A DNA stretch of 64,000 bases from Actinoplanes sichuanensis (GCF_033097365.1 NZ_AP028461.1:8804001-8868000), one strand, 5' to 3'; counted from the first letter of the stretch, positions 37,719 to 48,845 are shown. Notes: a model not told the origin generated them from the sequence alone. Program-made: numbers and translations.

Positions 37719-38168
37719 TTACAGCTCGGTGACAGAGCCACCCGCGGCCGCGATCTTCTCCTTGGCCGACTCGCTGAACGCGTGCGCCGAGATGGTCAGC
37801 GCGACGCCGCCCAGCTCGCCCGAGCCCAGCACCTTGACCGGCTGGTTCTTCCGGACGGCGCCGGCCTCGACCAGCTCCGCCGGACCGACCGAGCCGCCGT
37901 TGGGGAACAGCTCGGCGAGCCGGTCCAGGTTCACGACCTGGAAGACGACCTTGTTGCGGGGCCGGTTGCCCAGACCCTTCACCTTCGGCAGGCGCATGTG
38001 GATGGGCATCTGCCCACCCTCGAACGACGCCGGGGTGTTCTTACGTGCACCGGTGCCCTTGGTACCGCGGCCGGCGGTCTTGCCCTTGGAACCCTCACCA
38101 CGACCCACGCGGGTCTTGGCGGTCTTCGCACCGGGCGCCGGGCGCAGGTGGTGAACCTTGATCGCCAT
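37719..38168 (-). CDS. rplO: 50S ribosomal protein L15
   Basis: 149 residues. It starts [20 protein letters not shown], followed by [17 protein letters not shown], the glycine-rich loop that threads into 23S rRNA, and [14 protein letters not shown]. It directly abuts rpmD with no spacer. Last gene of the S10/spc unit here: unlike the E. coli spc operon, secY is separated by a strong terminator and about 1 kb. Confidence 0.97.
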   Translation of the reverse strand: MAIKVHHLRPAPGAKTAKTRVGRGEGSKGKTAGRGTKGTGARKNTPASFEGGQMPIHMRLPKVKGLGNRPRNKVVFQVVNLDRLAELFPNGGSVGPAELVEAGAVRKNQPVKVLGSGELGGVALTISAHAFSESAKEKIAAAGGSVTEL

Positions 38169-38351
38169 TTACTCGACCTCCTCGACAGTGACGAGGTGGT
38201 TCACCGCGAAGATCATGCCCCGAATCTCGGGGCGGTCCTCCTTGACCACCACATCGTTGATCCGCTTCAGGCCGAGCGACCGCAGGGAGTCCCGCTGGTT
38301 CTGCTTACGGCCGATCCCGGACCGGATCTGGGTGACCTTCAAGCGTGCCAT
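38169..38351 (-). CDS. rpmD: 50S ribosomal protein L30
   Basis: 60 residues: [20 protein letters not shown], then [15 protein letters not shown] and a [15 protein letters not shown] end. The ATG overlaps the rpsE stop by one base (TGATG) and the stop touches the rplO start. The open frame continues upstream over rpsE but is not coding there. Confidence 0.96.
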   Translation of the reverse strand: MARLKVTQIRSGIGRKQNQRDSLRSLGLKRINDVVVKEDRPEIRGMIFAVNHLVTVEEVE

Positions 38352-38974
38352 CAGTGCACCGCCGCTTCCGCACGCGCTGCAAGCATGGCCGCCGGCGCGA
38401 CGTCCTCGACCGGCAGACCGCGACGCTTCGCGACCATCTCCGGGGACTCGAGGCCCTTCAGAGCGGCCACAGTCGCGTGCACGATGTTGATCGGGTTCGA
38501 CGAGCCGAGGCTCTTCGACAGGATGTCGTGGATACCGGCGCACTCCAGCACGGCACGCACCGGACCACCGGCGATGACACCGGTACCAGCGGAAGCCGGC
38601 TTGAGCAGGACGACACCCGCGGCAGCCTCACCCGTGATCGGGTGCGGAATGGTCGCACCGATCCGCGGGACCTTGAAGAAGTGCTTCTTGGCCTCCTCGA
38701 CGCCCTTGGCGATCGCCGCGGGCACCTCCTTGGCCTTTCCGTAGCCGATACCGACGGTGCCGTCACCGTCGCCGACGATCACCAGGGCGGTGAAGCTGAA
38801 GCGACGACCACCCTTGACGACCTTCGCGACACGGTTGATCGCGACGACCCGCTCCAGGTGCGGGGTCTTCTCGACGGGCGCGTTGCCGCGGCCGCCCTCG
38901 CGACGGTTGTCCCTGCGGTTGCCACCCTCGGTGTTACCGCCGGACCCGCCGCCTCGGCGCTGCTGACCAGGCAT
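38351..38974 (-). CDS. rpsE: 30S ribosomal protein S5
   Basis: 207 residues. A Gly/Arg-rich N-terminal extension (about 40 residues) precedes the core [20 protein letters not shown]. The loop [20 protein letters not shown] and [13 protein letters not shown] are typical. S5 contributes to decoding accuracy. Thirteen bases after rplR and one-base overlap with rpmD. Confidence 0.97.
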   Translation of the reverse strand: MPGQQRRGGGSGGNTEGGNRRDNRREGGRGNAPVEKTPHLERVVAINRVAKVVKGGRRFSFTALVIVGDGDGTVGIGYGKAKEVPAAIAKGVEEAKKHFFKVPRIGATIPHPITGEAAAGVVLLKPASAGTGVIAGGPVRAVLECAGIHDILSKSLGSSNPINIVHATVAALKGLESPEMVAKRRGLPVEDVAPAAMLAARAEAAVH

Positions 38975-38987
38975 TGGTCAATTCCTC

Positions 38988-39383
38988 CTAGAACTCGAGT
39001 CCGGCTTCGCGAGCGGCGTCCGCAAGCGCGGCGATCCGCCCCGCGTACTTGTTGCCACCCCGGTCGAAGACGACCTTGGAAATCCCCGCGGTCTTGGCCC
39101 GCTCGGCGAGCAGAGCGCCGACCTTGCCGGACAGCGCGGTCTTGTCGCCCTCGTTGCCCCGGATCGAGGCGTCGAGCGTGGAGGCCGAAGCCAGCGTGTG
39201 GCCCTTGAGGTCGTCGATGATCTGCGCGGAGATGTGCCGCGCGGACCGGGTGACGACCAGGCGCGGACGCTCGGCCGTACCACGGACGTTCTTGCGGACC
39301 CGGAAGTGCCGACGCGCCTTGCCGACGGCACGCTTGGCGGCAACCCCGCCGCCGTTGCGGCGCTTGAGCAGCGTGGCGGTCAC
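38988..39383 (-). CDS. rplR: 50S ribosomal protein L18
   Basis: 131 residues. Binds 5S rRNA with L5. An N-terminal basic stretch ([20 protein letters not shown]) leads into [32 protein letters not shown] and [20 protein letters not shown]. The start overlaps the rplF stop by four bases. Confidence 0.97.
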   Translation of the reverse strand: MTATLLKRRNGGGVAAKRAVGKARRHFRVRKNVRGTAERPRLVVTRSARHISAQIIDDLKGHTLASASTLDASIRGNEGDKTALSGKVGALLAERAKTAGISKVVFDRGGNKYAGRIAALADAAREAGLEF

Positions 39384-39919
39384 TTCTTACCTGCCTTTCC
39401 AGCCTTGCGGCGGATGACCTCACCCTGGTACTTGACACCCTTGCCCTTGTAGGGCTCCGGCGGGCGGATCTTGCGAATGTTCGCGGAGACCTCACCCACC
39501 AGCTGCTTGTCGATACCGGTGACAGTGAACTGGGTCGGCTTCTCGACCGAGAAGGTGATGCCGGCCGGGGGAACCACGAGCACCGGGTGCGAGAAGCCCA
39601 GAGCGAACTCCAGGTCCTTGCCCTTCGCGGTGACGCGGTAACCGGTGCCGTTGATCTCCAGCACCTTCTTGTAGCCCTCGGTGACGCCGACGATCATGTT
39701 GGCGACCAGGGTCCGCGAGAGGCCGTGCAGTTCCTTGGCCTTGCGCTCGTCGTTGGGCCGGTTGACGACCAGCTCGCCACCGTCCTGCGCGACCGTGATC
39801 GGCTCGGCGACGGTGTGCGAGAGCTCGCCCTTGGGGCCCTTGACCTTGACGGTCTGGCCCGAGATGGTGACGTCGACGCCGGCCGGGACCGGGATCGACT
39901 TACGTCCGATTCGCGACAT
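39380..39919 (-). CDS. rplF: 50S ribosomal protein L6
   Basis: 179 residues, two duplicated L6 domains near the factor-binding site. It starts [20 protein letters not shown]. The second domain ends [19 protein letters not shown], the L6 signature, then [12 protein letters not shown]. Fourteen bases after rpsH. Confidence 0.97.
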   Translation of the reverse strand: MSRIGRKSIPVPAGVDVTISGQTVKVKGPKGELSHTVAEPITVAQDGGELVVNRPNDERKAKELHGLSRTLVANMIVGVTEGYKKVLEINGTGYRVTAKGKDLEFALGFSHPVLVVPPAGITFSVEKPTQFTVTGIDKQLVGEVSANIRKIRPPEPYKGKGVKYQGEVIRRKAGKAGKK

Positions 39920-39933
39920 GTCTAAGTCTCCAG

Positions 39934-40341
39934 TTACCAGACGAAGGCGAGGACTTCCCCGCCAACGCTCCGCTTGCGGGCCTGCTTGTCGGTCAGCAGT
40001 CCCTGGGACGTCGAAATGATCGCGACACCGAGACCACCGAGCACGCGCGGCAGCTCGTCGGACTTGGCGTAAACCCGCAGGCCCGGCTTCGAGACGCGCT
40101 TGATGCCGGCGAGGCTGCGCTCGCGGTTCTGGCCGTACTTGAGCTCAACGACCAGACGCTTGCCGACCGCGCCCTCCTCGGGCTCCTCAGACGTCCACGC
40201 GGCGATGTAACCCTCGGCCTTGAGGACCTCGGCGATGTTCGCCTTGATCTTCGAGTAGGGCATCGTCACCTTGTCGTGGTACGCCTGGTTGGCGTTACGC
40301 AGACGCGTGAGCATGTCTGCGATCGGGTCCGTCATCGTCAT
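39934..40341 (-). CDS. rpsH: 30S ribosomal protein S8
   Basis: 135 residues. It starts [19 protein letters not shown] and ends with the S8 signature [20 protein letters not shown] followed by [10 protein letters not shown]. In E. coli S8 is the repressor of the spc operon. Here it follows rpsN after an unusually long 117-base spacer with a hairpin. Confidence 0.97.
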   Translation of the reverse strand: MTMTDPIADMLTRLRNANQAYHDKVTMPYSKIKANIAEVLKAEGYIAAWTSEEPEEGAVGKRLVVELKYGQNRERSLAGIKRVSKPGLRVYAKSDELPRVLGGLGVAIISTSQGLLTDKQARKRSVGGEVLAFVW

Positions 40342-40426
40342 GGGTATTCGTCAACCTTTCTCGCCGGGGTTCCCGAGCAGGACTCAGGCCTACGGCGAAG
40401 CGGCATTACATTCGGGTCCGCCTGGT

Positions 40427-40447
40427 GGCCCGTCACGAGGACGGGCC
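40427..40447 (-). terminator. Hairpin in the rpsN-rpsH gap
   Basis: GGCCCGT, seven bases, ACGGGCC, twelve bases beyond the rpsN stop in a 117-base spacer. No U tract; partial termination or mRNA processing are possible. Confidence 0.4.
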
Positions 40448-40458
40448 GGGGCGGAAAG

Positions 40459-40644
40459 TTACCAGGAGGCCTTGGACACGCCGGGGAGCTCACCGCGGTG
40501 GGCCATGTCCCGCACGCAAACGCGGCAGAGGCCGAACTTGCGGTAAACCGAGTGCGGACGTCCGCACTTCTGGCAGCGGGTGTAGGCACGAACGGCGAAC
40601 TTCGGCTTCGCGGCAGCCTTCAGGATCAGCGCCTTCTTGGCCAT
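40459..40644 (-). CDS. rpsN: 30S ribosomal protein S14 type Z (zinc-binding)
   Basis: 61 residues: [20 protein letters not shown], then [20 protein letters not shown] and [21 protein letters not shown]. The two C-x2-C pairs form a zinc ribbon, the short C+ form found in spc operons of Gram-positives. Two bases after rplE. Confidence 0.97.
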   Translation of the reverse strand: MAKKALILKAAAKPKFAVRAYTRCQKCGRPHSVYRKFGLCRVCVRDMAHRGELPGVSKASW

Positions 40645-40646
40645 GC

Positions 40647-41216
40647 TCAGTTCTCCTTGAACGGGAAGCCCAGGAGCTTGAGCAGCGCCCGGCCCTCGTC
40701 GTCGGTCGACGCGGTGGTGACCACGGTGATGTCCATGCCCCGCGGCCGATCGATCTTGTCCTGGTCGATCTCGTGGAACACCGACTGCTCGGTCAGACCG
40801 AAGGTGTAGTTCCCGTGGCCGTCCAGCTTCCGGCCGTCGAGCCCGCGGAAGTCGCGGATACGCGGCAGCGAGATGGACAGCAGCCGGTCCAGGAACTCCC
40901 ACATCCGGTCGCCGCGGAGGGTGACCTTCGCGCCGATCGGCATGCCCTCACGCAGCTTGAACTGCGCGATGGACTTGGTCGCCCGGCGAACCAGCGGCTT
41001 CTGACCGGTGATGGTGGTCAGGTCGCGGACCGCGCCGTCGATCAGCTTGGCGTCCCGGGCAGCTTCGCCGACACCCATGTTGACCACGATCTTCACCAGA
41101 CCGGGGATCTGCATCGGGTTGCCGTACTTGAACTGCTCCTGGATCGCCGGCACAACCTCGGTGCGGTACTTCTGCTTGAGACGCGGCAGCGTCTTCGGCT
41201 CGGTAGCGGCAGTCAT
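40647..41216 (-). CDS. rplE: 50S ribosomal protein L5
   Basis: 189 residues. Binds 5S rRNA and contacts P-site tRNA. Motifs include [40 protein letters not shown] and [20 protein letters not shown]. The ATG overlaps the rplX stop by one base, a translational coupling typical of this operon. Confidence 0.97.
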   Translation of the reverse strand: MTAATEPKTLPRLKQKYRTEVVPAIQEQFKYGNPMQIPGLVKIVVNMGVGEAARDAKLIDGAVRDLTTITGQKPLVRRATKSIAQFKLREGMPIGAKVTLRGDRMWEFLDRLLSISLPRIRDFRGLDGRKLDGHGNYTFGLTEQSVFHEIDQDKIDRPRGMDITVVTTASTDDEGRALLKLLGFPFKEN

Positions 41217-41530
41217 CAGAGTTCCTTACCGGTCGTGCGCGCGATCCGGACCTTGTTGCCGTTCTCGTCAATCTTGTAACCGATGCGAGTCGGCTTGCCG
41301 TCCTGGTCCAGCACCTGCACGTTCGAGATGTGGATGGCGGCTTCCTGAGTGACGATGCCACCGGTCTTCGAACCGCGCTGGTTCGTACGGATGCGCTCGT
41401 GCTTCTTGATCCGGTTGACGCCCTCGACCAGGACCTTGTCCCGGGCCGGGTAGGCCGCGATGACCTTACCCTTGGCGCCCTTGTCCTTACCGGCGATGAC
41501 GACGACCGTGTCGCCCTTCTTGATCTTCAC
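41216..41530 (-). CDS. rplX: 50S ribosomal protein L24
   Basis: 104 residues. The KOW motif is in [20 protein letters not shown], which gives the initiator site for 50S assembly. It continues with [19 protein letters not shown] and ends IARTTGKEL. Two bases after rplN. Confidence 0.97.
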   Translation of the reverse strand: MKIKKGDTVVVIAGKDKGAKGKVIAAYPARDKVLVEGVNRIKKHERIRTNQRGSKTGGIVTQEAAIHISNVQVLDQDGKPTRIGYKIDENGNKVRIARTTGKEL

Positions 41531-41532
41531 GG

Positions 41533-41901
41533 TCAGAGCACCTCCGGCGCCAGGCTGATGATCTTCATGAACCGCTTGTCGCGCAGCTCGCGCCCGACCG
41601 GGCCGAAGATGCGGGTACCGCGGGGGTCCCCGCCGTCCTTGATGATGACGGCGGCGTTCTCGTCGAAACGGATGTACGAGCCGTCCGGACGACGCCGCTC
41701 CTTGCTGGTGCGGACGACGACCGCCTTGACGACGTCACCCTTCTTCACACCGGCACCGGGAATGGCGTCCTTGACCGTGGCCACGATGACGTCGCCGATG
41801 CTCGCGTAACGGCGACCGGAACCGCCGAGCACGCGGATGCACAGGATCTCCCGGGCACCCGTGTTGTCGGCGACGCGGAGTCGCGACTCCTGCTGGATCA
41901 C
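41533..41901 (-). CDS. rplN: 50S ribosomal protein L14
   Basis: 122 residues: [40 protein letters not shown] and the L14 signature [20 protein letters not shown]. It lies at the subunit interface. A 94-base gap with two perfect hairpins separates it from rpsQ. Confidence 0.98.
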   Translation of the reverse strand: MIQQESRLRVADNTGAREILCIRVLGGSGRRYASIGDVIVATVKDAIPGAGVKKGDVVKAVVVRTSKERRRPDGSYIRFDENAAVIIKDGGDPRGTRIFGPVGRELRDKRFMKIISLAPEVL

Positions 41902-41964
41902 GTCTGTCTCCTATGTCTGCCAGTTCTCCGGGCCGCAGGCCCGAAGCTTGGCGGAACGATGGTC

Positions 41965-41992
41965 CGCTGGGCCGACCGGAGTCGGCCCAGCG
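41965..41992 (-). terminator. Hairpin in the rpsQ-rplN gap
   Basis: CGCTGGGCCGAC, four bases, GTCGGCCCAGCG: 12 perfect pairs starting three bases after the rpsQ stop. A smaller GGGCC-gca-GGCCC hairpin follows near 41930-41942. No U tract, so it probably acts as an attenuator or RNA end rather than a full stop. Confidence 0.5.
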
Positions 41993-41995
41993 CAC

Positions 41996-42271
41996 TCACT
42001 TGGCCTTTTCGAGGATCTCCACGATGCGCCACCGCTTGGTGGCGGAGAGCGGACGAGTCTCCATGATCGAAACCCGGTCGCCCACGCCGGCAGCATTCTG
42101 CTCGTCGTGCACCTTCAGCTTCCGCGTACGGCGGATGACCTTGCCGTACAGGGCGTGCTTGACCCGGTCCTCGACCTCGACAACGACGGTCTTGTCCATC
42201 TTGTCGCTGACCACGAGGCCCTCACGCACCTTGCGCTGAGCGCGCGGAGCGGTGGTGGTGTTCTCACTCAT
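41996..42271 (-). CDS. rpsQ: 30S ribosomal protein S17
   Basis: 91 residues, OB fold. Core [20 protein letters not shown], then [20 protein letters not shown] and [20 protein letters not shown]. Its start overlaps the rpmC stop by four bases. Confidence 0.97.
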   Translation of the reverse strand: MSENTTTAPRAQRKVREGLVVSDKMDKTVVVEVEDRVKHALYGKVIRRTRKLKVHDEQNAAGVGDRVSIMETRPLSATKRWRIVEILEKAK

Positions 42272-42501
42272 GCCGTCACCTCATCCGGCGCAACCGAGAG
42301 GCCCAGCTCCCGCTCACGCATGATCGTGTAGATCTTCGCGATGTCCTTGCGGACGACCTGGAGCCGACGGTGATTGTCGAGCTGCCCGGTCGCGCGCTGC
42401 ACACGAAGGTTGAACAGCTCAGCCTTGGCCTCCCGGAGCTTCGCGACCAGTTCCTCTTCAGGAAGCTCGCGGAGCTCGGCGGCCTTAACGCCCGCTGCCA
42501 T
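42268..42501 (-). CDS. rpmC: 50S ribosomal protein L29
   Basis: 77 residues, a two-helix protein beside the exit tunnel. [20 protein letters not shown], then [20 protein letters not shown] and [19 protein letters not shown]. The ATG overlaps the rplP stop by one base. Confidence 0.96.
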   Translation of the reverse strand: MAAGVKAAELRELPEEELVAKLREAKAELFNLRVQRATGQLDNHRRLQVVRKDIAKIYTIMRERELGLSVAPDEVTA

Positions 42502-42926
42502 CAGCTTTCACCCACTTCGCGCGTCACGATGCGGCACTTCATCGGGAGCTTGTGGATCGCGCGGCGCATCGCCTCACGCGCGACCGTCTCGTTCGGGAAC
42601 GACATCTCGAAGAGGATGCGTCCCGGCTTGACGTTCGCCACCCACCACTCGGGAGAACCCTTACCGGAACCCATGCGGGTCTCGGCCGGCTTCTTGGTCA
42701 GAGCCTGGTCCGGGAAGATCGAGATCCAGACCTTGCCGCCACGCTTGATGTGACGGGTCATGGCGATACGAGCCGACTCGATCTGACGGTTCGTCACGTA
42801 CGCCGGCTCGAGAGCCTGGATACCGAACTCACCGAAGACGACCCGGTTGCCACCCTTGGACGCGCCACTGCGGTCCGGGTGGTGCGGCTTACGGAAGCCC
42901 TTCGGGGGCTTACGGGGCATCAGCAC
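42501..42926 (-). CDS. rplP: 50S ribosomal protein L16
   Basis: 141 residues, GTG start reading [18 protein letters not shown]; the MLMPR-type start is usual in the family, so I keep 42926 over the ATG two codons later. [40 protein letters not shown] and the signature [20 protein letters not shown] are present. L16 organises the tRNA acceptor end at the peptidyl-transferase centre. Three bases after rpsC. Confidence 0.97.
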   Translation of the reverse strand: MLMPRKPPKGFRKPHHPDRSGASKGGNRVVFGEFGIQALEPAYVTNRQIESARIAMTRHIKRGGKVWISIFPDQALTKKPAETRMGSGKGSPEWWVANVKPGRILFEMSFPNETVAREAMRRAIHKLPMKCRIVTREVGES

Positions 42927-42929
42927 AGG

Positions 42930-43757
42930 TCAGCCCTCCTGCTGCGTTTCAGCCGCAGCCGGAGCAGCGGCGGTGTCATCGGCGGTCGCCGCGGCCTGAG
43001 CGGCCCGGCCGGCCTCGGTGCCGCCCGCGGTCGTGCCGGACGAGCCGGAACGGCCACGACGCGGACGCTCGGGACGGTCAGCCCGGTCCCGGCGCGGACG
43101 CGCGGGCGCCTCGGTGACGACCTCGCGACCCGGAACGGCGTCGCCCTTGTAGATCCAGACCTTCACACCGATCCGGCCGAACGTGGTACGGGCCTCGAAG
43201 AAGCCGTACTCGATGTTGGCGCGGAGGGTGTGCAGCGGAACGCGACCCTCACGGTAGAACTCCGTGCGGCTCATCTCCGCGCCGCCGAGACGGCCGGAGA
43301 CCTGCACCCGGATGCCCTTGCAGATCGGGTTCTTCATGGCCGACTGCATGGCCTTGCGCATCGCGCGGCGGAAGCTGACCCGGGAGGACAGCTGCTCCGC
43401 GACACCCTGCGCGACCAGCTGAGCGTCCGACTCGGGGCTCTTCACCTCGAGGATGTTCAGCTGGACCTGCTTGCCGGTGAGCTTCTCCAGCTCGCCGCGG
43501 ATCCGGTCGGCCTCCGCACCCTTACGGCCGATGACGATGCCCGGCCGGGCGGTGTGGATGTCGACACGTACCCGGTCGCGGGTCCGCTCGATGTCCACCT
43601 TGGAGATGCCGGCGCGCTCGAGGCCCTTGGACATCATGCGGCGGATCTTGACGTCCTCGCCGATGTAGTCCTTGTAGAGCTTGTCCGCGAACCAGCGGCT
43701 CTTCCAGTCGGTGGAGATGCCGAGGCGGAACCCGGTGGGGTGAACCTTCTGACCCAT
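42930..43757 (-). CDS. rpsC: 30S ribosomal protein S3
   Basis: 275 residues. [20 protein letters not shown] starts the protein; the KH domain carries [16 protein letters not shown] and the C-terminal core ends about residue 210 ([18 protein letters not shown]). The last 60 residues are a low-complexity extension rich in Arg, Ala and Thr, common in actinobacterial S3. S3 forms the mRNA entry helicase with S4 and S5. It overlaps rplV by one base. Confidence 0.97.
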   Translation of the reverse strand: MGQKVHPTGFRLGISTDWKSRWFADKLYKDYIGEDVKIRRMMSKGLERAGISKVDIERTRDRVRVDIHTARPGIVIGRKGAEADRIRGELEKLTGKQVQLNILEVKSPESDAQLVAQGVAEQLSSRVSFRRAMRKAMQSAMKNPICKGIRVQVSGRLGGAEMSRTEFYREGRVPLHTLRANIEYGFFEARTTFGRIGVKVWIYKGDAVPGREVVTEAPARPRRDRADRPERPRRGRSGSSGTTAGGTEAGRAAQAAATADDTAAAPAAAETQQEG

Positions 43758-44200
43758 TACTCGGCACCCTCCGTGCTCTGGGACTCGGCCTTCGGCGCAG
43801 CCTTCTTGGCTGTGGCCTTCTTCGCCGGGCGGGCCGTCTGGACCGCCTCGACCGCGATGGTGATGTGGCTGGTGCGCTTGCGGATCCGGTACGCACGGCC
43901 CTGGGCCCGCGGACGGAAACGCTTGAGGGTCGGGCCCTCGTCCACGAACGCCTCGCTCACGAGCAGGGCGTCGGGGTCGAGCCGCTCGTTGTTCTCCGCG
44001 TTCGCAATAGCGCTGGCAAGCACCTTGTAGACCTGCTCGCTGGCGGCCTGCGGCGCGAACTGCAGGACGACCAGCGCCTCCTTCGCGGGCAGACCACGAA
44101 CGAGGTTGATCACCCGGCGCGCCTTGTTCGGCGAGATGCGCACGTGCCGCGCAACCGCCCGCGCGCCCGGAAGCACCGGAGCGTCGCCTTTAACTGGCAT
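43757..44200 (-). CDS. rplV: 50S ribosomal protein L22
   Basis: 147 residues. Core [20 protein letters not shown], then a beta-hairpin that lines the exit tunnel near [21 protein letters not shown] 30-residue Ala/Lys/Glu tail ends [10 protein letters not shown]. It lies 37 bases after rpsS. Confidence 0.97.
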   Translation of the reverse strand: MPVKGDAPVLPGARAVARHVRISPNKARRVINLVRGLPAKEALVVLQFAPQAASEQVYKVLASAIANAENNERLDPDALLVSEAFVDEGPTLKRFRPRAQGRAYRIRKRTSHITIAVEAVQTARPAKKATAKKAAPKAESQSTEGAE

Positions 44201-44237
44201 CGCTGTAGCTCCTAAATCCTCTAATCCGTGAATCTGC

Positions 44238-44519
44238 TTAGCGACGACGGCTCTTGCGGTCGTCCTTCTCGTGACCCTTGAACGTACGGGTCAGAGCGAA
44301 CTCGCCGAGCTTGTGCCCGACCATCGCCTCACTGATGAACACCGGGACGTGCTTACGTCCGTCGTGCACAGCGATCGTGTGCCCGAGCATGTCGGGGATG
44401 ATGGTCGAACGCCGCGACCAGGTCTTGATGACGTTCTTCGAGTTCTTCTCGTTCTGGACTTCCACCTTCTTGAGCAGGTGGTCGTCGACGAACGGGCCCT
44501 TCTTCAGGCTGCGAGGCAT
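44238..44519 (-). CDS. rpsS: 30S ribosomal protein S19
   Basis: 93 residues: [20 protein letters not shown], the [20 protein letters not shown] loop and [20 protein letters not shown]. It sits in the 30S head with S13. Thirteen bases after rplB. Confidence 0.98.
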   Translation of the reverse strand: MPRSLKKGPFVDDHLLKKVEVQNEKNSKNVIKTWSRRSTIIPDMLGHTIAVHDGRKHVPVFISEAMVGHKLGEFALTRTFKGHEKDDRKSRRR

Positions 44520-44532
44520 CTTTTAACTCCCG

Positions 44533-45372
44533 TTACCCGCGCTTGCGGGTGGCGTAGCGGCGGCGAACGATCAGCTTGTCGCTCTCCTGGCCCTTGCGGC
44601 GGGTACGGCCCTCCGGCTTACCAGCCGGGTTGACCGGGTGACGACCACCGGAGGTCTTACCCTCACCACCACCGTGCGGGTGGTCGACAGGGTTCATGGC
44701 GACACCACGGACGGTCGGGCGCTTGCCCTTCCACCGCATACGGCCGGCCTTACCCCAGTTGATGTTCGACTGCTCGGCGTTGCCGATCTCGCCGACCGTC
44801 GCGCGGCAGCGGATGTCGACGCGACGGATCTCACCGGAGGGCATACGCAGCGTGGCGTAGGCACCTTCACGGCCGAGCAGCTGGATGCCGACGCCGGCCG
44901 AGCGGGCCAGCTTGGCTCCACCGCCGGGACGAAGCTCCACACCGTGGATCGTCGTACCGACCGGGATGTTGCGCAGGGGAAGGTTGTTCCCCGGCTTGAT
45001 GTCCGCGCCCACGCCCGACTCGACGCGGTCGCCCTGCTTCAGGTCCTTCGGCGCCAGGATGTAGCGCTTCTCACCATCGGCGTAGTGCAGCAGCGCGATG
45101 CGGGAGGTGCGGTTGGGGTCGTACTCGATGTGAGCGACCTTGGCCGGCACGCCGTCCTTGTCGTTCCGCTTGAAGTCGATCAGCCGGTACTGCCGCTTGT
45201 GGCCACCGCCCTGGTGCCGGGTGGTGATCCGGCCGTGGACGTTGCGGCCGCCCTTCTTGGGCAGCGGGACCAGCAGCGACTTCTCCGGCGTCGACCGAGT
45301 GATCTCGGCGAAGTCGGCGACGCTCGAGCCACGACGGCCCGGAGTGGTCGGCTTGTACTTACGGATTGCCAT
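44533..45372 (-). CDS. rplB: 50S ribosomal protein L2
   Basis: 279 residues. [40 protein letters not shown]; the conserved loop [20 protein letters not shown] with the His important for peptidyl-transferase assembly, and a basic tail ending RYATRKRG. One of the most conserved proteins of the cluster. Fourteen bases after rplW. Confidence 0.98.
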   Translation of the reverse strand: MAIRKYKPTTPGRRGSSVADFAEITRSTPEKSLLVPLPKKGGRNVHGRITTRHQGGGHKRQYRLIDFKRNDKDGVPAKVAHIEYDPNRTSRIALLHYADGEKRYILAPKDLKQGDRVESGVGADIKPGNNLPLRNIPVGTTIHGVELRPGGGAKLARSAGVGIQLLGREGAYATLRMPSGEIRRVDIRCRATVGEIGNAEQSNINWGKAGRMRWKGKRPTVRGVAMNPVDHPHGGGEGKTSGGRHPVNPAGKPEGRTRRKGQESDKLIVRRRYATRKRG

Positions 45373-45386
45373 GATTCACAAACCCC

Positions 45387-45689
45387 TTAGCTGACCGGGC
45401 CGCCGAAGGCCTCGATACGGTCACCGTCAGCCAGCTTCACCATGGCGCGCTTGGTCGCCTTGCGCTGACCCCAACCGGTCTTGGTGCGCTTGCGCTTGCC
45501 CTCGCGGTTCGCCGTGTTCACGGTCAGCACGCGGACGTTGAAGATCTGCTGGATCGCGATCTTGATCTGGGTCTTGTTCGCGGTCGGGCTGACCTCGAAC
45601 GTGTACCAGTTCTGGTCGAGAACGCTGTAGCTCTTCTCGGAGACCACCGGCGCGAAGATGATGTCGCGCGGGTCGGCGATCGTGCTCAC
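45387..45689 (-). CDS. rplW: 50S ribosomal protein L23
   Basis: 100 residues. [40 protein letters not shown]; the basic loop [20 protein letters not shown]. It forms the docking site at the tunnel exit for trigger factor and SRP. The start overlaps the rplD stop by four bases. Confidence 0.97.
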   Translation of the reverse strand: MSTIADPRDIIFAPVVSEKSYSVLDQNWYTFEVSPTANKTQIKIAIQQIFNVRVLTVNTANREGKRKRTKTGWGQRKATKRAMVKLADGDRIEAFGGPVS

Positions 45690-46333
45690 TTGTCGCCCTC
45701 CTCGGACTTCTCGGTCCCGCCGAGGAACTCGTCGAGCGCGACCTTCGTGAAGACCACCTCGTCGGCGACCAGCACGTCGTACGTGTTGAGCTGGCCGGCC
45801 TCGATGAGGTGCACGGACGGCTCGTTGCGCAGCGACACCCAGTTCAGCTCGTCCTGGCTGTCCAGAACGACCAGGACCTTGGTGGTCTGGGTGACCTTCC
45901 GCAGCGTCGCCAGAGCGGCCTTGGTCGACGGCTTCTCGCCGGTGACGAAGGCCTCGACCACGTAGACGCGGCCGTCACGAGCCCGGTCGGAGAGGGCGCC
46001 ACGCAGAGCGGCGGCCTTCATCTTCTTGGGGGTCCGCTGGCTGTAGTCGCGCGGCACGGGACCGTGCACGACGCCACCGCCGGTGAACTGCGGCGCGCGG
46101 ATCGAGCCCTGACGGGCGCGACCGGTGCCCTTCTGCTTGTACGGCTTCTTGCCGCCGCCGGCGACCTCGCCGCGCGTCTTGGCCTTGTGCGTGCCCTGAC
46201 GGGCCGCAGCCAGCTGCGCCACGACGACCTGGTGCATCAGCGGGATGTTCGCCTGAACGTCGAAGACGTTCGAGGGCAGGTCGACAGAGCCGGCCTTGGT
46301 GCCCTCCGCGTTGATCACGTCAACCGAGCTCAC
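45686..46333 (-). CDS. rplD: 50S ribosomal protein L4
   Basis: 215 residues. The long tunnel loop is visible as [20 protein letters not shown] then [21 protein letters not shown]4 is an assembly protein and, in E. coli, the repressor of the S10 operon; whether it acts on this S10 leader is unknown. Four-base overlaps with rplC and rplW. Confidence 0.97.
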   Translation of the reverse strand: MSSVDVINAEGTKAGSVDLPSNVFDVQANIPLMHQVVVAQLAAARQGTHKAKTRGEVAGGGKKPYKQKGTGRARQGSIRAPQFTGGGVVHGPVPRDYSQRTPKKMKAAALRGALSDRARDGRVYVVEAFVTGEKPSTKAALATLRKVTQTTKVLVVLDSQDELNWVSLRNEPSVHLIEAGQLNTYDVLVADEVVFTKVALDEFLGGTEKSEEGDK

Positions 46334-46989
46334 TTGGCACCACCCTTCGCGGTCTTCTTCGCGGCGGTGCGGACCAGGATCAGCGCGCCCTTGGGACCGG
46401 GCACCGCGCCACGGACCAGGATCAGGTTGCGCTCGGTGTCGACCGCCTGGATCACCAGGTTCTGCACGGTGAAGCGCTTGCCACCCATGCGACCGGCCAT
46501 CTTGACACCCTTGAAGACGCGACCGGGGGTCGCGCAGGCGCCGATCGAGCCGGGCGAGCGGTGCTTGCGCTCGACACCGTGGCTCGCGCGCAGACCGTGG
46601 AAGCCGTGCCGCTTCATGACACCGGCGTAGCCCTTGCCCTTGGTCTTACCGGTGACGTCGACCGGCTGACCGGCCGCGAACGCCTCAACGGTGACTTCCT
46701 GCCCGAGCTCGTACTCGCTCGCGTCGACGGTGCGCAGCTCGACGACGTGACGGCGCGGCGAAACGCCGGCCTTGGCGAACTGGCCGCTCTCCGGCTTGTT
46801 CACCTTCCGCGGGTCGATGGCGCCGTACGCCAGCTGGACAGCCGCGTAGCCGTCCTTCTCATCGGTACGGACCTGGGTCACGACGCAAGGGCCGGCCTGA
46901 ACCACGGTTACCGGGACGACCTTGTTGTTGTCCCAGACCTGGGTCATGCCGAGCTTGGCGCCCAGGATCCCCTTAACTTGCCTGTCCAT
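46330..46989 (-). CDS. rplC: 50S ribosomal protein L3
   Basis: 219 residues. [20 protein letters not shown]; the signature near [20 protein letters not shown] and [20 protein letters not shown] with the Gly-Arg finger near the peptidyl-transferase centre. Ten bases after rpsJ. Confidence 0.97.
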   Translation of the reverse strand: MDRQVKGILGAKLGMTQVWDNNKVVPVTVVQAGPCVVTQVRTDEKDGYAAVQLAYGAIDPRKVNKPESGQFAKAGVSPRRHVVELRTVDASEYELGQEVTVEAFAAGQPVDVTGKTKGKGYAGVMKRHGFHGLRASHGVERKHRSPGSIGACATPGRVFKGVKMAGRMGGKRFTVQNLVIQAVDTERNLILVRGAVPGPKGALILVRTAAKKTAKGGAK

Positions 46990-46999
46990 TGTCCGGTCC

Positions 47000-47308
47000 C
47001 TACAGCTTGATCTCGATGTCGACGCCAGCCGGCAGGTCGAGGCGCATGAGCGAGTCGACCGTCTTCGGAGTCGGGTCGATGATGTCGATCAGACGCTTGT
47101 GCGTGCGCATCTCGAAGTGCTCGCGCGAGTCCTTGTACTTGTGCGGCGAACGGATCACGCAGAAACGGTTGATCTCCGTGGGCAGCGGCACCGGGCCCGC
47201 GACCTGCGCCCCGGTACGCGTCACCGTCTCGACGATCTTCCGCGCCGAGGAGTCGACGACCTCGTGGTCATAGGCCTTGAGCCGGATGCGGATCTTCTGT
47301 CCCGCCAT
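47000..47308 (-). CDS. rpsJ: 30S ribosomal protein S10
   Basis: 102 residues, also the NusE partner of NusB in antitermination. [60 protein letters not shown]. First gene of the S10/spc cluster, with a GGGAGAAGG-like GAAGGAAACAG region upstream and a 343-base leader/promoter gap before it. Confidence 0.98.
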
Positions 47309-47651
47309 GGTGGCTTCTGTTTCCTTCTCTCGATGCCGCTACCTGCGGAAGCGGGTAACCTCCGCATGCCCGCAGGACGGTTGGTCCTGCGTTGTCCGAC
47401 CCCCGCGGTCGGGCGTGTCGCGCCCCTGGGCCGATGGAGCCCGGGCAGAGTGCATAGGCACTCCAGTCGATCACGGGGATCTGTGGTGTCGGGCGGCAAA
47501 CAGAACACACCCGGACACCCGGCGAGGGTGGGTAACTGAACGAGCAGTGTTACCTCGGACAGCTACCCACCCCGCGCGGACGCAACCTGACTAGTATGCC
47601 GGATTGAATCCGGCAATGCTAATCGGGGTCACCTGAGGGCAGAACCCTCAA
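47309..47651 (-). other. tuf-rpsJ gap with S10 leader hairpins
   Basis: 343 bases. Close to rpsJ lie two stems on the minus strand: CGCAGGAC-5 nt-GTCCTGCG (47371-47391) and TGCGGA-11 nt-TCCGCA (47344-47366), which look like a structured leader. Near tuf lie TGAGGG/CCCTCA (47634-47650) and a perfect TGCCGGATT-g-AATCCGGCA palindrome (47597-47615), a candidate tuf terminator. I cannot fix the S10 promoter with confidence. Confidence 0.55.
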
Positions 47652-48845
47652 TCACTTGTTGATCTTCGTGACCGTTCCGGCGCCGACGGTGCGGCCACCC
47701 TCACGGATCGCGAACTTCAGGCCCTGCTCCATGGCGATCGGCTGGATCAGCTTCACGGACATGGAGGTGGAGTCGCCGGGCATGACCATCTCGGTGCCCT
47801 CGGGCAGCGTGACGACGCCGGTGACGTCCGTGGTACGGAAGTAGAACTGCGGCCGGTAGTTCTGGAAGAACGGGGTGTGCCGGCCACCCTCCTCCTTGGA
47901 GAGGATGTAGACCTGGCCCTCGAACTCCGTGTGCGGAGTCGTGGTGCCCGGCTTCACGACGACCATGCCGCGCTCGACGTCCTCGCGCTTGATGCCGCGG
48001 AGCAGCAGACCGACGTTCTCACCCGCGCGGGCCTCGTCGAGCAGCTTGCGGAACATCTCGATGCCGGTGCAGACGGTCTTGGTCGACTTCTCGCGGATAC
48101 CGACGATCTCGACCTCCTCGTTCGGCTTGAGGATGCCACGCTCGGCCCGGCCGGTGACGACGGTGCCACGACCGGTGATCGTGAACACGTCCTCGATCGG
48201 CATGAGGAACGGCTTCTCGGTCTCACGCTCGGGCTGCGGGATCGCGGTGTCGACCGCGTTCATCAGCTCGAGGAGCTTGCCGGTCCACTCGGGGTCACCC
48301 TCGAGGGCCTTGAGCGCCGAGACGCGAACGACCGGCAGGTCGTCGCCCGGGAACTCGTAGGTGCTGAGCAGCTCGCGGACCTCGAGCTCGACGAGCTCCA
48401 GGAGCTCCTCGTCCTCGACCATGTCGCTCTTGTTCAGGGCGACGACGATGTACGGAACGCCGACCTGGCGGGCCAGAAGCACGTGCTCCTTGGTCTGCGG
48501 CATCGGGCCGTCGGTCGCGGCGACCACCAGGATCGCGCCGTCCATCTGCGCGGCACCGGTGATCATGTTCTTGATGTAGTCGGCGTGGCCGGGGCAGTCC
48601 ACGTGCGCGTAGTGGCGCGCCGCGGTCTGGTACTCGACGTGCGCGATCGAGATCGTGATACCACGGGCCTTCTCTTCAGGCGCCTTGTCGATCTCGTCGA
48701 ACGGGGTGTACGGGTTCAGGTCCGGGAACTCGTCGTGCAGGACCTTCGTGATGGCCGCAGTCAGCGTCGTCTTACCGTGGTCGATGTGACCAATGGTGCC
48801 GATGTTGACGTGCGGCTTAGTCCGCTCGAACTTCGCCTTCGCCAC
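47652..48845 (-). CDS. tuf: Elongation factor Tu
   Basis: 397 residues. Delivers aminoacyl-tRNA to the ribosome. G1 [15 protein letters not shown]2 effector region [16 protein letters not shown]3 [13 protein letters not shown]4 NKSD and G5 SALKALEG are all present; domains 2 and 3 are complete and it ends [10 protein letters not shown]. It lies 119 bases after fusA with a strong hairpin in the gap, as expected for a gene that also has independent expression. Confidence 0.99.
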   Translation of the reverse strand: MAKAKFERTKPHVNIGTIGHIDHGKTTLTAAITKVLHDEFPDLNPYTPFDEIDKAPEEKARGITISIAHVEYQTAARHYAHVDCPGHADYIKNMITGAAQMDGAILVVAATDGPMPQTKEHVLLARQVGVPYIVVALNKSDMVEDEELLELVELEVRELLSTYEFPGDDLPVVRVSALKALEGDPEWTGKLLELMNAVDTAIPQPERETEKPFLMPIEDVFTITGRGTVVTGRAERGILKPNEEVEIVGIREKSTKTVCTGIEMFRKLLDEARAGENVGLLLRGIKREDVERGMVVVKPGTTTPHTEFEGQVYILSKEEGGRHTPFFQNYRPQFYFRTTDVTGVVTLPEGTEMVMPGDSTSMSVKLIQPIAMEQGLKFAIREGGRTVGAGTVTKINK

